The notes beneath the pieces are model-generated. The model did not search any database. It worked only from the letters and a program-made list of their open reading frames with translations, and was not told the origin of the DNA. Shown here in pieces: positions 25,620 through 35,067 of a DNA stretch of 53,318 bases. How positions within the stretch are numbered: position 1 is the first letter of the stretch; each line of letters starts with the position of its first letter. A program made the position numbers and the translations under genes. The DNA is from Syntrophosphaera sp035450685. Lineage in GTDB: Bacteria; Cloacimonadota; Cloacimonadia; Cloacimonadales; Cloacimonadaceae. The stretch spans positions 1-53,318 of the forward strand of contig DAOTNF010000019.1 of the NCBI GenBank assembly GCA_035450685.1, given 5' to 3'.

Positions 25620-26801
25620 CTAATCCAAAGCTTTCAGGAAGGAAGGCAGGTCAGTGCGGGGTGTGTAATGCCGCATGCTTTCCTCATCCTGCTCGCTATT
25701 ATCGTCTTTGGGGTTGTTTTGGTTGATGCCGATACGGGCAAAGATATCTTCTATGTTTTCATCAGGTTTTGATTTGCGCGGTTCCCTGGGGGCTGCTGGC
25801 TGCTGAACCTGAATGGAGGGAAAATCCAAAACCTTTTCCTCGATCAGGCTGCTCAATCCGGTCGCGATGATGGTAACGGAGACTTTGTTGACCATTTCGG
25901 GATCGATGATGATGCCCATGATGATGTTGGCGTCCGAGCCGGTTTCGTTTACGATAACGCTGGAAACCTCTTCAAACTCGCTCATCTTGATATCGTTGCC
26001 GGCGGTGATGTTGATAAGCAGGGCTTTGCATCCCTGGAGGCTGATATCGGAAAGCAGGGGATTGTTGATGGCCGCTTTGGCCGCCATCACGGCACGGTTT
26101 TCTCCTTCGCAGGTGCCGGTTCCCATCAGGGCGAAGCCCATGTTTTGCATCACGGTTTTAACATCGGCGAAATCCACATTGACCAGCCCGGGTATATTGA
26201 TGATATCCGAAATGGCTTTTGCTGCCTCATACAGGACATTATCAGCACGGTGAAACGCCTCCACCAGGGTCAGATCGGAGTATATCTCGCAAAGCTTGGA
26301 ATTTGGGATCACGATCAGGGTATCCACAAACTCGCGCAGATTTTGCAGGCCTTCATCGGCGTTGCTGTGGCGTTTCTTCCCTTCGAAGGGGAAGGGAGTG
26401 GTAACTATGCCCAGGGTGAGGATGCCCAGATCCCTGGCAATTTTGGCGATCACGGGAGCGGCGCCGGTTCCAGTGCCGCCACCCATGCCGGCGGTGATGA
26501 ACACCATATCCGCGCCTTCCAGGTGGCTGATAATCTCTTCCTTGGATTCTTCCGCGCTGCGGTTGCCCACATCGGGATTTGCCCCGGTGCCCAGGCCGCG
26601 GGTGAGCTTTTTGCCCAACTGCAGCTTCATCTTGGCCTGGCTCTTGACCAGGTCGCTGATATCCGTGTTGGCGGCGATGAATTCCACACCATAAAGCTCT
26701 TTTTCGATCATGGTGTTCACGGCGTTGCCGCCAGCTCCGCCTACTCCCACAATTTTGATGTTGGTGCCTATCTGGGCTGGTCTTTCGTCAAACTCGATCA
26801 T
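25620..26801 (-). CDS. ftsZ: Cell division protein FtsZ
   Basis: Tubulin-like GTPase of 393 residues that polymerises into the Z-ring at midcell. The nucleotide-binding glycine motifs are VGVGGAGGNAVN (residues 18-29) and the tubulin signature GGGTGTGAA (107-115). NVDFADVK is the T7 loop that completes the GTP site of the neighbouring subunit. The core is followed by a 50-residue variable linker and the conserved C-terminal peptide TDLPSFLKALD that binds FtsA. Last gene of the operon, 17 bases after ftsA, followed by a strong terminator. Confidence 0.98.
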   Translation of the reverse strand: MIEFDERPAQIGTNIKIVGVGGAGGNAVNTMIEKELYGVEFIAANTDISDLVKSQAKMKLQLGKKLTRGLGTGANPDVGNRSAEESKEEIISHLEGADMVFITAGMGGGTGTGAAPVIAKIARDLGILTLGIVTTPFPFEGKKRHSNADEGLQNLREFVDTLIVIPNSKLCEIYSDLTLVEAFHRADNVLYEAAKAISDIINIPGLVNVDFADVKTVMQNMGFALMGTGTCEGENRAVMAAKAAINNPLLSDISLQGCKALLINITAGNDIKMSEFEEVSSVIVNETGSDANIIMGIIIDPEMVNKVSVTIIATGLSSLIEEKVLDFPSIQVQQPAAPREPRKSKPDENIEDIFARIGINQNNPKDDNSEQDEESMRHYTPRTDLPSFLKALD

Positions 26802-26818
26802 TGTGTTTTCCCCCTTAA

Positions 26819-28096
26819 CTACGCAGTAGTAAAGTCTTTTATAATTTTTTTGATACTGTCGAAAATCTTGTTGTTTTTGATCTTGCCAAGGCTGAACGTC
26901 GAGGTTTTGAGTTCCCTGTCCAACGCGGCCACATGATAGAGCAGGCCAACGGCGGTAGCCCAGGCGGGATCGTCCAAACTGCCAACCAGGCCAGTGAGCC
27001 TGGAAACATTCGGCCTGGCGATCTTGGTGTGCATGTTAAAAGCCGATTCCACAACGCGGTCGATCTGCTGCAGGCGGGCAGTTCCACCTGTAAGCACTAT
27101 GCCGGCGGTTACAAGCTCCGGAGTGTAGCAGTTTTTGAGCTTGTCATAACAAAGGGACAGCATTTCCTCCACGCGGTGCTGGATCACATGGCTCACCAGA
27201 TACTGGGTGCGGGAGTGGCTTTCCCTGCCGCTGATGCCATCCACTTCGATCTCAACGTTGGGATCGACGCTGGCGGCATAGGCGTTGCCATACTCTTTTT
27301 TGATGTATTCGGCGCTGGAGATGGTGGTTTTAAGCCCGATGGCAAGGTCTTCTGTGATCGCGGAGCCAGCCATGGGAACCACCATGACCTTTTCCAGGAC
27401 GCCCTTGCGGAAGAGGCTGATGTCGCAGGTGCCGCCGCCAATGTCGATCAGGACGGTGCCCAGGCGTTTCTCGTCTTCCGTCAGCACCGCTTCGCTGACG
27501 GCGATGTGGTTGAGCACAAAATTGTCCGGATCGATGTCGTAGCCAGCCAGCTCTATGCATTTGGCGAGATTCCTAAGCGGAGTTATGTCGCCAAAGATGG
27601 TGTAAACTTTGGTTATAAGGTGAAAACCATTCATCTTCACCGGGTTGTGGATATCATCCTGTCCATCGATAACAAAGCTTTGCGGGATGCCGTGCAGGAT
27701 CGTGGCGCGCTCATATCCTTTTAGGATTTTGATCCCGTTTTTGGCATCGTTGATGACCTGATCCACATGATCCTGAGAGATTTCGCCGGGTTCATTGGGA
27801 CTTTCTGAGGGAATCGAAATGCGCCCGTCGCCCACATTGGAACGGATGTGTTCGCCGGTAATGTTGGTGAAGATGTTCACGGCTTTGAGCCCGGAAGCTT
27901 TTTCTGCTTCCTGGAGGGCTTTTTTGACGCATTCGGATACCGCTTCGATATCTTTGACGATCCCTTTCTCAATCCCGCTGGATGGCACTTCACTGCTGCC
28001 CAGAACCTCCAGACTGTTATCTTTGGCGGTTTTGGCGATGAGAACCCGAACGAAGGAGGAACCAATATCGAGGGCAGTAATCATGTTATTTTTCAT
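26819..28096 (-). CDS. ftsA: Cell division protein FtsA
   Basis: Actin-like ATPase of 425 residues that tethers FtsZ to the inner membrane. It has the phosphate 1 motif ALDIGSSFVRVL at the start, phosphate 2 VLIDIGGGTCDISLF and the adenosine motif GIVLTGGTARL, plus the SHS2 insertion. The tail KIFDSIKKIIKDF is an amphipathic helix suited to membrane targeting. The start at 28096 lies one base after the ftsQ stop; a frame open to 28171 is not needed, and ATG 28084 is the alternative. Confidence 0.97.
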   Translation of the reverse strand: MKNNMITALDIGSSFVRVLIAKTAKDNSLEVLGSSEVPSSGIEKGIVKDIEAVSECVKKALQEAEKASGLKAVNIFTNITGEHIRSNVGDGRISIPSESPNEPGEISQDHVDQVINDAKNGIKILKGYERATILHGIPQSFVIDGQDDIHNPVKMNGFHLITKVYTIFGDITPLRNLAKCIELAGYDIDPDNFVLNHIAVSEAVLTEDEKRLGTVLIDIGGGTCDISLFRKGVLEKVMVVPMAGSAITEDLAIGLKTTISSAEYIKKEYGNAYAASVDPNVEIEVDGISGRESHSRTQYLVSHVIQHRVEEMLSLCYDKLKNCYTPELVTAGIVLTGGTARLQQIDRVVESAFNMHTKIARPNVSRLTGLVGSLDDPAWATAVGLLYHVAALDRELKTSTFSLGKIKNNKIFDSIKKIIKDFTTA

Positions 28097-28097
28097 C

Positions 28098-28886
28098 TCA
28101 GATACCTTTCCTGACCACAACCTGGTCGGCATAACGAAGGTCCACCACGGAATTGCGGTCGATATTGCCATTGTCCTGCACGAACTGATATCTCTTCAAT
28201 TGCTTATCCAGTTTATCGGAACCGGGGATGATCCGGGTGCCATATTTGGCGTCGATTATATATACTGTGTTATCCACGCAGTAGTATTCGGAGATTTGGG
28301 GCAAGAATCCCGGCGCGGTTTCGCGGATCTTGCCATGCATCTTCAGGATTCTCTGCAAGGCGTTGTTCTTGAGCTTGCGTCCGGGCTTCAGGTCTTTGTT
28401 GGCCAGGTGGATGCCCACGACGGGGAGGTCTTCCGCGTAAACATTGCCAAACTGCTCAAGCACCAAGCCGCTGTCATCGATGGGAAAGAGGTCGCCCTCG
28501 GCGCTTTTCACGTATAAAGATCCTTTGCGTTCAACGATGCTGATCTTAAGCGAGTGGGGAGGGCGTAGGCTGACCCTGGCTTCGCGAACCCTGGCGAAAC
28601 GCGTAAGGCTGGCCTCAAGCTCCGATTTGGAGATTGTAAGCAGGTTTTTGCCCAGCAAAGGCTTAGCAATGTTGATGAGCAGGGAATCCTTAAGGCATGA
28701 GTTTCCGCTGACCTGGATCGATTGCAGATTGAGCCAGGGCAGACGAGAAAGCAGGGTATAAACCCCAAACCCCGCGCCAGCAAGGAAAACCAGCGTGAGG
28801 AAAAACAGCAGATAATGGCGGCTGCTGCCTCTTCGCTTTTTGCGAACCTTGGGCGAAGTCCGTACCTTGCTGTTAAATGAATCCAT
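28098..28886 (-). CDS. ftsQ: Cell division protein FtsQ/DivIB-like
   Basis: Bitopic inner-membrane protein of 262 residues: a basic N-terminus (KVRTSPKVRKKRRGSSRHY), one membrane segment (about 25-45), then a POTRA domain beginning LNLQSIQVSGNSCLKDSLL, and a beta domain with PHSLKISIVERK and FPIDDSGLVLE. FtsQ connects early and late divisome proteins. The position before ftsA and ftsZ is the classical one. It starts 34 bases after murC, the largest gap of this part of the operon. Confidence 0.93.
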   Translation of the reverse strand: MDSFNSKVRTSPKVRKKRRGSSRHYLLFFLTLVFLAGAGFGVYTLLSRLPWLNLQSIQVSGNSCLKDSLLINIAKPLLGKNLLTISKSELEASLTRFARVREARVSLRPPHSLKISIVERKGSLYVKSAEGDLFPIDDSGLVLEQFGNVYAEDLPVVGIHLANKDLKPGRKLKNNALQRILKMHGKIRETAPGFLPQISEYYCVDNTVYIIDAKYGTRIIPGSDKLDKQLKRYQFVQDNGNIDRNSVVDLRYADQVVVRKGI

Positions 28887-28920
28887 TACAATTCCCCGTT
28901 CATTTTCTTGGTTTTTCGTA

Positions 28921-30339
28921 TTAGGTCTCTAAGTCGCTTAGTTTTTTTGCTTTACTGTTTTTGTCAACAGCTTTTTGCAGTTTTCCCAATATTTCTTCAC
29001 CATACTGCCAGATGTTGCCCGCGCCCATGGTGATCAAAACATCGCCAGGTTGCAGGATAGACAAGGTTTTTGGCACTATATCAGCGTTGCTTTCCAACAG
29101 CAATACATTGTGGTGGCCGGACTGGATCGCCGCGTCCGCGATCAGCTTTGAGGATACGCCCGGGATTTCCTGTTCCCGCGCTGGATAGATGGGTGCCAGG
29201 ATCAGGCAGTCGCAAGAGAAAAACGATTTGCCAAACTGTTCGTAAAAATCTCTGGTGCGGGAGTAAAGGTGGGGCTGGAATAAAGCTACAATCCGCCTCT
29301 TCGTGCTTTCGCGGAAGCCATCCAGGGTGGCGGCTATTTCTGTGGGATGATGGGCGTAATCATCATAAACGGTGATGGATTCCACCTCTCCCTTCAATTC
29401 GAAGCGCCTGTAAACTCCATTGAATTCCTTCAGCCCATTCTGGATGTGTTCAAAGGGAATATCCAGTTCCAGGCCGATGCCAACCGCCAGAAGGGAGTTC
29501 TGGATATTGTGGCGGCCGGTAATCTGCATCTTGATGCGTCCCAGGTTGTAATCCTTGTAGCGCACATCATACTCAGCTGATAAATCCTGCATGCGGATGT
29601 TGCTGGCCTGGATGTCGGCCTGCCTCGAGAAGCCGTAGGTGACTATTCTTTTGTTGATGTTGGGGAGGATGGATTGCACCCCTGGATCATCCAGGCAGCA
29701 GATCACACTGCCAAAGAACGGCACTTTGTTGGCGTATTCCGTGAACGCGCCTTTGATGTCTTCCAGATTGCGATAGCAGTCCAAATGATCGGTATCGACG
29801 TTGGTAATCCCCGCGATGCAGGGCGTGAGGGTGAGAAAAGAGTGGTCGTATTCGTCGGCCTCCACCACGATGTATTGTCCGGAACCCATGACGTTATTGG
29901 AGCCATAATTCTTTACCTTTCCGCCCACAATGACGGTGGGGTCGAGGCCAGCCGCTTCGAGCACCATGCCGGTCATCGAAGTGGAGGTGGTTTTTCCGTG
30001 GGTTCCCGAAATACCAATGCTAAAGCTCATTCTGGTGATCTCAGCCAGCATTTCCGCCCTGCGTATAACAGGGATTTTGAGAGCTTTCGCGGCTACGATC
30101 TCGGGATTGTCGTCCTTGACGGCGGAAGATTTGACCACCACATCTACATCCTTCACCAAATATGGATCGTGCCCCTCATTGATGCTGATGCCAAGGGATT
30201 CCAGACGGCTGGTGATCTCGGTCTTCTTCATATCCGAGCCGCAGATTTCCAAGCCCTGGTTGTGTAAAAACTCCGCGATACCGCTCATTCCGATGCCGCC
30301 GATGCCAATAAAGTGGATTTTCTTAGTTTTGCCCAGCAT
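28921..30339 (-). CDS. murC: UDP-N-acetylmuramate--L-alanine ligase
   Basis: Cytoplasmic Mur ligase of 472 residues that adds L-Ala to UDP-MurNAc with ATP. IHFIGIGGIGMSGIAEFL is the UDP-binding N-terminal motif characteristic of MurC, GTHGKTTSTSM the ATP P-loop, and VVEADEYDHSFL the metal-ligand region. DDYAHHPTEIAATL is a MurC/Mpl signature in the C-terminal domain. It overlaps murG by 17 bases. Length is normal for the family. Confidence 0.97.
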   Translation of the reverse strand: MLGKTKKIHFIGIGGIGMSGIAEFLHNQGLEICGSDMKKTEITSRLESLGISINEGHDPYLVKDVDVVVKSSAVKDDNPEIVAAKALKIPVIRRAEMLAEITRMSFSIGISGTHGKTTSTSMTGMVLEAAGLDPTVIVGGKVKNYGSNNVMGSGQYIVVEADEYDHSFLTLTPCIAGITNVDTDHLDCYRNLEDIKGAFTEYANKVPFFGSVICCLDDPGVQSILPNINKRIVTYGFSRQADIQASNIRMQDLSAEYDVRYKDYNLGRIKMQITGRHNIQNSLLAVGIGLELDIPFEHIQNGLKEFNGVYRRFELKGEVESITVYDDYAHHPTEIAATLDGFRESTKRRIVALFQPHLYSRTRDFYEQFGKSFFSCDCLILAPIYPAREQEIPGVSSKLIADAAIQSGHHNVLLLESNADIVPKTLSILQPGDVLITMGAGNIWQYGEEILGKLQKAVDKNSKAKKLSDLET

Positions 30340-31477
30340 GGAGGGCCTCCTGGTCTGTTAGAATTGCTTTTACGATGTCCTGCGTTGCAGTGTTGGCAGG
30401 GATACTATGCAGTTTTTCAATATACGAGTCGTAGTTGCTTTCGAGCGTATCGATGGCTGCCATCAGGCTTGCTTGGTTAAGTTCAGACTGCCGCAGCAGT
30501 AAAGCCACGCCCTTTTTGGATTGTTCCTCCGCGTTGTGATGCTGGTGGTTGTCTGCCGCTGTGGGCAAGGGGATCAAAATGGCGGGGAGTCTGTTTTGTT
30601 CAAGTTCGGCAATAGTCATAGCTCCCGCTCTGGTGACCGCGATCCGGGCGCAGCGGTAGAATTCCTTGAGACGGGAGGAGAAAGAGAAAATGTGCAACTC
30701 GGTTTTTTTGCCATGGCGTTCACCATAATTGTCATATCCCGATTTGCCTGTTTGCCAAATGACCTGGTAACCTTTTTCCAAAAGAGAGTCCAAAGCGGTA
30801 TCCACCGCGGCATTTATTGCCTGGGAACCTTGTGAGCCGCCGGTGATCAGGATGACAGGTTTGTCAGGCTGAAGCCCGATCTCAATGGGAGAAAACTCTT
30901 CCTGCAGATCTTTGTTTGGGAGCAGGGGGATTCCCAATTGCAGTGTCTTGGCTTTTGGCAAATAAGTTGAGGTCCTGGCAAAGGAGGTAAAAGTGATGTT
31001 GGTAAATCTTGCCAGCCATCTGGTGGTAAGGCCGGGATAGCTGTTGCTTTCGTGGAAATAGAGGGGGATTCTGGTTACTATGGCTGCAATGGCCACTGGC
31101 CCAGAAACGAATCCACCTGTGCAGATGACACCGCTGGGCTTGATTTTTCTGAGTATCCTTACAGCGGTGATCACGCTGGTGGCAAGGCGGTAGGGAAAGA
31201 GCAGGTTGCTGATCTTGAGCTCCCGGTAGAGCTTCTGAACATGGACGGTGGAGATGGGGAAACCTGCTTCAGCCACAATCCGTTCTTCCATCCCTCCCCG
31301 ATTGCCGATAAAATGTATATCAGAACCTCCTGACTGAAGTTCCCTGGCCAGTGCCAGGCCGGGATAGATGTGGCCTCCGGTGCCTCCGCAACCGACAACG
31401 AAACTGTATCTTGCCGGGTTATGGGGGGCGGAGGAGGTGGCTGATTGTTCGTTCAGGGAGAAAAAGGATGGTATCAC
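30323..31477 (-). CDS. murG: UDP-GlcNAc:lipid I GlcNAc transferase MurG
   Basis: Membrane-associated GT-B glycosyltransferase of 384 residues, making lipid II. GCGGTGGHIYPGLALA near the start is the lipid-I site loop, and ITGGSQGSQAINAAV with RAGAMTIAELEQNRLPAILIP is the UDP-GlcNAc-binding half. The N-terminus has about 25 extra residues before the first strand, so the start could be slightly further in. It is translationally coupled to ftsW (ATGA at 31474-31477). Confidence 0.96.
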   Translation of the reverse strand: MIPSFFSLNEQSATSSAPHNPARYSFVVGCGGTGGHIYPGLALARELQSGGSDIHFIGNRGGMEERIVAEAGFPISTVHVQKLYRELKISNLLFPYRLATSVITAVRILRKIKPSGVICTGGFVSGPVAIAAIVTRIPLYFHESNSYPGLTTRWLARFTNITFTSFARTSTYLPKAKTLQLGIPLLPNKDLQEEFSPIEIGLQPDKPVILITGGSQGSQAINAAVDTALDSLLEKGYQVIWQTGKSGYDNYGERHGKKTELHIFSFSSRLKEFYRCARIAVTRAGAMTIAELEQNRLPAILIPLPTAADNHQHHNAEEQSKKGVALLLRQSELNQASLMAAIDTLESNYDSYIEKLHSIPANTATQDIVKAILTDQEALHAGQN

Positions 31478-32619
31478 AGCTGCCTCCTCCTGGCACTGAT
31501 GTTGAGGATAACGCCGATCGACGCGGAATCCACCAGCAGTGCCGTACCGCCATAACTGATGAAGGGAAGTGTGTTTCCAGTGGAAGGCAAGATGGACATG
31601 GCGACCCCGGTGTTTACCAGAGCGTTCAGGAAGATGTTCATGGCCAATCCCGCGCAGAGGTACTTATAGTAAGCGTTTTCCTGCCGTTCCGCCAGTTTGA
31701 AGGCTTTGAAAAAGATCAGCGCGTGCAGGGCAAGAACGAGGAATGCTCCCAGGAATCCAAATTCCTCGCCGATGATTGTGTAGATGTAATCGGTGCGGGC
31801 TTCGGGCAAAAAGTAGTGTTTGGCTCTGCCCCGGGAAACTCCCATCCCCAACAGACCTCCGCTGGTTAAGGCAGTCAGGCTTTCCCGGACCTGATACTCT
31901 TTGGATGAATTCTCGGGCTCGGGTCTGTCGGGCACAAAAAGGTTGTAAGTCAGGAAGGTTTTCAACCTGTCCGACCTGTATTCCTCGCCCTTCAAGATTA
32001 CCAGAGCACCGGCCACCAGGCCAAGGCCCAGGATCAACACTATCAGCCTCTTCTTCATTCCCGCGTAAACCAGCATTCCCAACAGGGTGGCGCCTCCGAT
32101 TATCAAGGTGCTGAGGTGCTTTTCCATAAAGACAAGCACAAAGATAACAATGGTATAAAGAACAAGGGGCATAAATCCGATCAGGAATTCCTTGAGTCCG
32201 GCGTCGCGGAGTTCCTGCTCCTTGTTTTCCAGGAACCCAGCGAAGAAAAAGATCAGGGCGAAGCGAGCCAGGAAGCTCGGTTGCAGGTTGAAGAAGCCCA
32301 ACCTCAAGCCCCTGGTTGCCCCTTTCACCTCTGTCTTTTGCACCAATACCAGAATCAGAAGTAAGATCACCGCCAGGATCATGTATTTGTTTAAGAATCT
32401 CAGCTTCTGAAGATCGAAGAAGTAAAGAACCACGACCACGGTCACAAAGGAAATCCCCAGGAAAACCAGATGCCTGTAAAAGATTTGCATCGAGCTTTGC
32501 ATCGAGGTGATATCCAACATCACCAGCAAGCCGATCAGACAGAGTCCGATATAGCTGAAGAGAATTCCCTTGTCAAACGAGACAATAATATCCTGTACTC
32601 TTGACCGCTTAGACTTCAT
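31474..32619 (-). CDS. ftsW: Lipid II polymerase FtsW (SEDS family)
   Basis: Polytopic inner-membrane glycosyltransferase of 381 residues that works with the PBP (FtsI) to make septal peptidoglycan. About ten membrane segments are visible. Conserved SEDS stretches are seen: LTALTSGGLLGMGVSRG, YIYTIIGEEFGFLGA (catalytic-loop region) and STGNTLPFISYGGTALL. The ATG at 32619 is preferred; a longer frame to 32775 lies inside murD. It overlaps murD by 11 bases. Placement between murD and murG is the standard order. Confidence 0.96.
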   Translation of the reverse strand: MKSKRSRVQDIIVSFDKGILFSYIGLCLIGLLVMLDITSMQSSMQIFYRHLVFLGISFVTVVVVLYFFDLQKLRFLNKYMILAVILLLILVLVQKTEVKGATRGLRLGFFNLQPSFLARFALIFFFAGFLENKEQELRDAGLKEFLIGFMPLVLYTIVIFVLVFMEKHLSTLIIGGATLLGMLVYAGMKKRLIVLILGLGLVAGALVILKGEEYRSDRLKTFLTYNLFVPDRPEPENSSKEYQVRESLTALTSGGLLGMGVSRGRAKHYFLPEARTDYIYTIIGEEFGFLGAFLVLALHALIFFKAFKLAERQENAYYKYLCAGLAMNIFLNALVNTGVAMSILPSTGNTLPFISYGGTALLVDSASIGVILNISARRRQL

Positions 32620-33955
32620 TAGCCATTTTCTCCACGATGGACTTGAAAACGTCGCCTCTGTGTTCAAAATTGCGGAACCTGTCGAAGCTGGCACAGGCAG
32701 GTGAGAGCACAACGATATCGCCTGTTTGCGAATCTTGCCAGGCTTTGCGAATGCAGTCCTCAAAGTCTGGCACATGCTCCAGGTCCATCTGGTCTTTCCA
32801 GAGTTTTTCCATTTGTGTGGCTGTGTCGCCGGTCACATATACTTTTTTGGTCTTTTGTTTCAACAGCTCTGTCAGGACAGAGAAATCCTCGCCCTTATCA
32901 GAACCGCCCATGATGATACGTATCGGTTTATCGAAGGAAAGCAGTGCTGAGCGCACCGAATCCGTATTGGTGGCCTTGGAATCGTTGAAAAACAACACTC
33001 CGTTTATGTCAGCTACAAACTCCAGGCGATGGGTGAGTGGCATAAATGTCCTGGCTGCATCGATCAGGTTAGCCATATCGTTTGTGAGTGCATCCGCTGC
33101 GAGCAGGGCGGCCATGACATTGGCATGGTTGTGAGGCCCCATGATTTTAAGGTCTTTCACGGGTAAGCGGTGACGTATGCCCAGGCGGATTTCCCCTTCC
33201 TGCATCCAGGCGTCGCAGTCCGGAGCTTTCAGATGTAGTGAATAACGGCGCAGCCTGGCTGGTATTCTATTTTGGCGTTCCGCAACCGGTTCAGAATCCA
33301 GGCAGATCACCGCGGTGTCTTCAGGTCTCTGATTTTCAAAGATGCGGAATTTGGAGTTGATGTAGTCGTTGAATCCCGCGTAGCGGTTCATGTGGTCGGG
33401 AGTGATGTTGAGCAGGACTGCCACATTGGGACGAATGGTGTCGATCAAATCCAGTTGAAAACTGCTTATCTCCAAAACGATAAAGTCATAGCCTGGTTTA
33501 TGGATGGGGAAACTGCAGAAAGCTGCACCGATGTTGCCAGCCAAAATGCTGCGGTAGCCATTGTTTTTAAGCAGGTGATCGATCAGAGAGGCGACAGTGC
33601 TCTTGCCATTGGAACCAGTAACCGCTATTATCTTGCTGTCCTGAGCTTTTACCTGATATCCCAGTTCGATCTCGCTGATCATGGGAATGTTTCTCTTCCG
33701 TCCTTCGAGGATAATTGGGGAATCAAGCGGGATACCCGGGCTTACAATCCACCTGTCGCATTGGTACAAGCGGTCTGTGTGACCGCCAAACTCGCATTCG
33801 AATTGCTGTTGCAGCTCACCGGCATCCTTCACCTGATCACTGCCGCGCAATTCACTTAGAAACACCTTGCCGCCAAGGTCTTTGATCAATCTGGCTGCGG
33901 CTATACCGCTGCGGGCCATTCCCAGGATTCCATATTCTAAGGTATTATCGAACAC
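32609..33955 (-). CDS. murD: UDP-MurNAc-L-alanine--D-glutamate ligase
   Basis: Cytoplasmic Mur ligase of 448 residues that adds D-Glu to the precursor. YGILGMARSGIAAARLI is the UDP-binding N-terminus, VTGSNGKSTVASLI the ATP P-loop, NITPDHMNRY the central-domain metal region and NDSKATNTDSVRSAL the typical MurD motif in the C-terminal domain. It starts seven bases after the mraY stop. Confidence 0.97.
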   Translation of the reverse strand: MFDNTLEYGILGMARSGIAAARLIKDLGGKVFLSELRGSDQVKDAGELQQQFECEFGGHTDRLYQCDRWIVSPGIPLDSPIILEGRKRNIPMISEIELGYQVKAQDSKIIAVTGSNGKSTVASLIDHLLKNNGYRSILAGNIGAAFCSFPIHKPGYDFIVLEISSFQLDLIDTIRPNVAVLLNITPDHMNRYAGFNDYINSKFRIFENQRPEDTAVICLDSEPVAERQNRIPARLRRYSLHLKAPDCDAWMQEGEIRLGIRHRLPVKDLKIMGPHNHANVMAALLAADALTNDMANLIDAARTFMPLTHRLEFVADINGVLFFNDSKATNTDSVRSALLSFDKPIRIIMGGSDKGEDFSVLTELLKQKTKKVYVTGDTATQMEKLWKDQMDLEHVPDFEDCIRKAWQDSQTGDIVVLSPACASFDRFRNFEHRGDVFKSIVEKMANEV

Positions 33956-33962
33956 AGCAACC

Positions 33963-35066
33963 TCAACGCAGCTTAATGGTGCTCAGACCGATGGCAACAA
34001 GCAGGATTGCCAGAATATAGAATCTCATCACGATCTTGGCTTCGTGCAGACCACGCAGTTCATAATGATGGTGGATGGGCGCGCAAAGGAATACTCTTTT
34101 GCCAACCCCCGTGCGTTTTTTGGTGTATTTAAACCAACTGCGCTGGAGAATTACAGACATGGTTTCGACCACAAACAGGAAACCGATAATGACAAAAAAG
34201 ATCTGTTCTTTCAGCAAAACAGAGATAACTGCCAGGATTCCCCCTAGGGTAAGGGAACCAGTGTCGCCCATGAATACCTGTGCGGGATGCGAGTTGAACC
34301 ATAAAAACCCAATTAAAGTGCCCATCAGCGCTGAGATGAATACCGTCAATTCGCCTGCGTTGGCAAGATACTCCAAATTGAGGTAATCGGCAGCTTTGAA
34401 GTTACCCTTGAGGTAACTCATCACGCCCAATCCCAGGGCTGAAAACGCAAGCATGCCGGCAGCCAGGCCGTCCAATCCGTCGGTGAGGTTGACCGCATTT
34501 GAGGTGCCGGTAATAAAGAAGACCACAAAGGGGATGAAAAACCAGCCTAATTCAATATAAGTATTTTTCAGGAAAGGTATTTGCAAAGCAGTGACCTTGT
34601 CCCCGGCACTGCTTCCGAAGTAGATGGCCAGGGTCAACAGCAAACCGATACTGATCTGTCCCCAGAGTTTGTATTTGGGAAGCAGGCCTTTCTTTGATTT
34701 TACAAAGTTTTTCAGATAGTCATCCAAAAAACCGAAGATGCCCAACCATACTGTGGTCAGATACATCAAGAGGATCGCACGATTGCCGACTATGTTCCAA
34801 AACAGGGATGAAAACAAAAGCGCAATGATGATAATCAGGCCGCCCATGGTGGGCGTTCCAGACTTGATGCGGTGTTTTTCGGGAACATCCTCATCGATCG
34901 TTTCCACGGCTGACTTTCGTTTTAACAGCCTGATGAACGCAGGCCCCACGATGAGTGTAAACAACAAAGAGGTCACAAAAGCCCCGATCGAGCGGAAAGT
35001 AACATAGCGGAAAACGTTGAATACTATGCTGTATTTAGCAAGGGGGAAAAGCAGGTAATAAAGCAT
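33963..35066 (-). CDS. mraY: Phospho-MurNAc-pentapeptide transferase MraY
   Basis: Integral membrane enzyme of 367 residues that transfers phospho-MurNAc-pentapeptide to undecaprenyl phosphate to form lipid I. About ten membrane helices. KHRIKSGTPTMGGLIII, FLDDYLKNFVKSKKG and NAVNLTDGLDGLAAG carry the aspartates of the active site, and FMGDTGSLTLGG and CAPIHHHYELRG are the later family motifs. It starts one base after the murE/murF fusion. Confidence 0.98.
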   Translation of the reverse strand: MLYYLLFPLAKYSIVFNVFRYVTFRSIGAFVTSLLFTLIVGPAFIRLLKRKSAVETIDEDVPEKHRIKSGTPTMGGLIIIIALLFSSLFWNIVGNRAILLMYLTTVWLGIFGFLDDYLKNFVKSKKGLLPKYKLWGQISIGLLLTLAIYFGSSAGDKVTALQIPFLKNTYIELGWFFIPFVVFFITGTSNAVNLTDGLDGLAAGMLAFSALGLGVMSYLKGNFKAADYLNLEYLANAGELTVFISALMGTLIGFLWFNSHPAQVFMGDTGSLTLGGILAVISVLLKEQIFFVIIGFLFVVETMSVILQRSWFKYTKKRTGVGKRVFLCAPIHHHYELRGLHEAKIVMRFYILAILLVAIGLSTIKLR

Positions 35067-35067
35067 A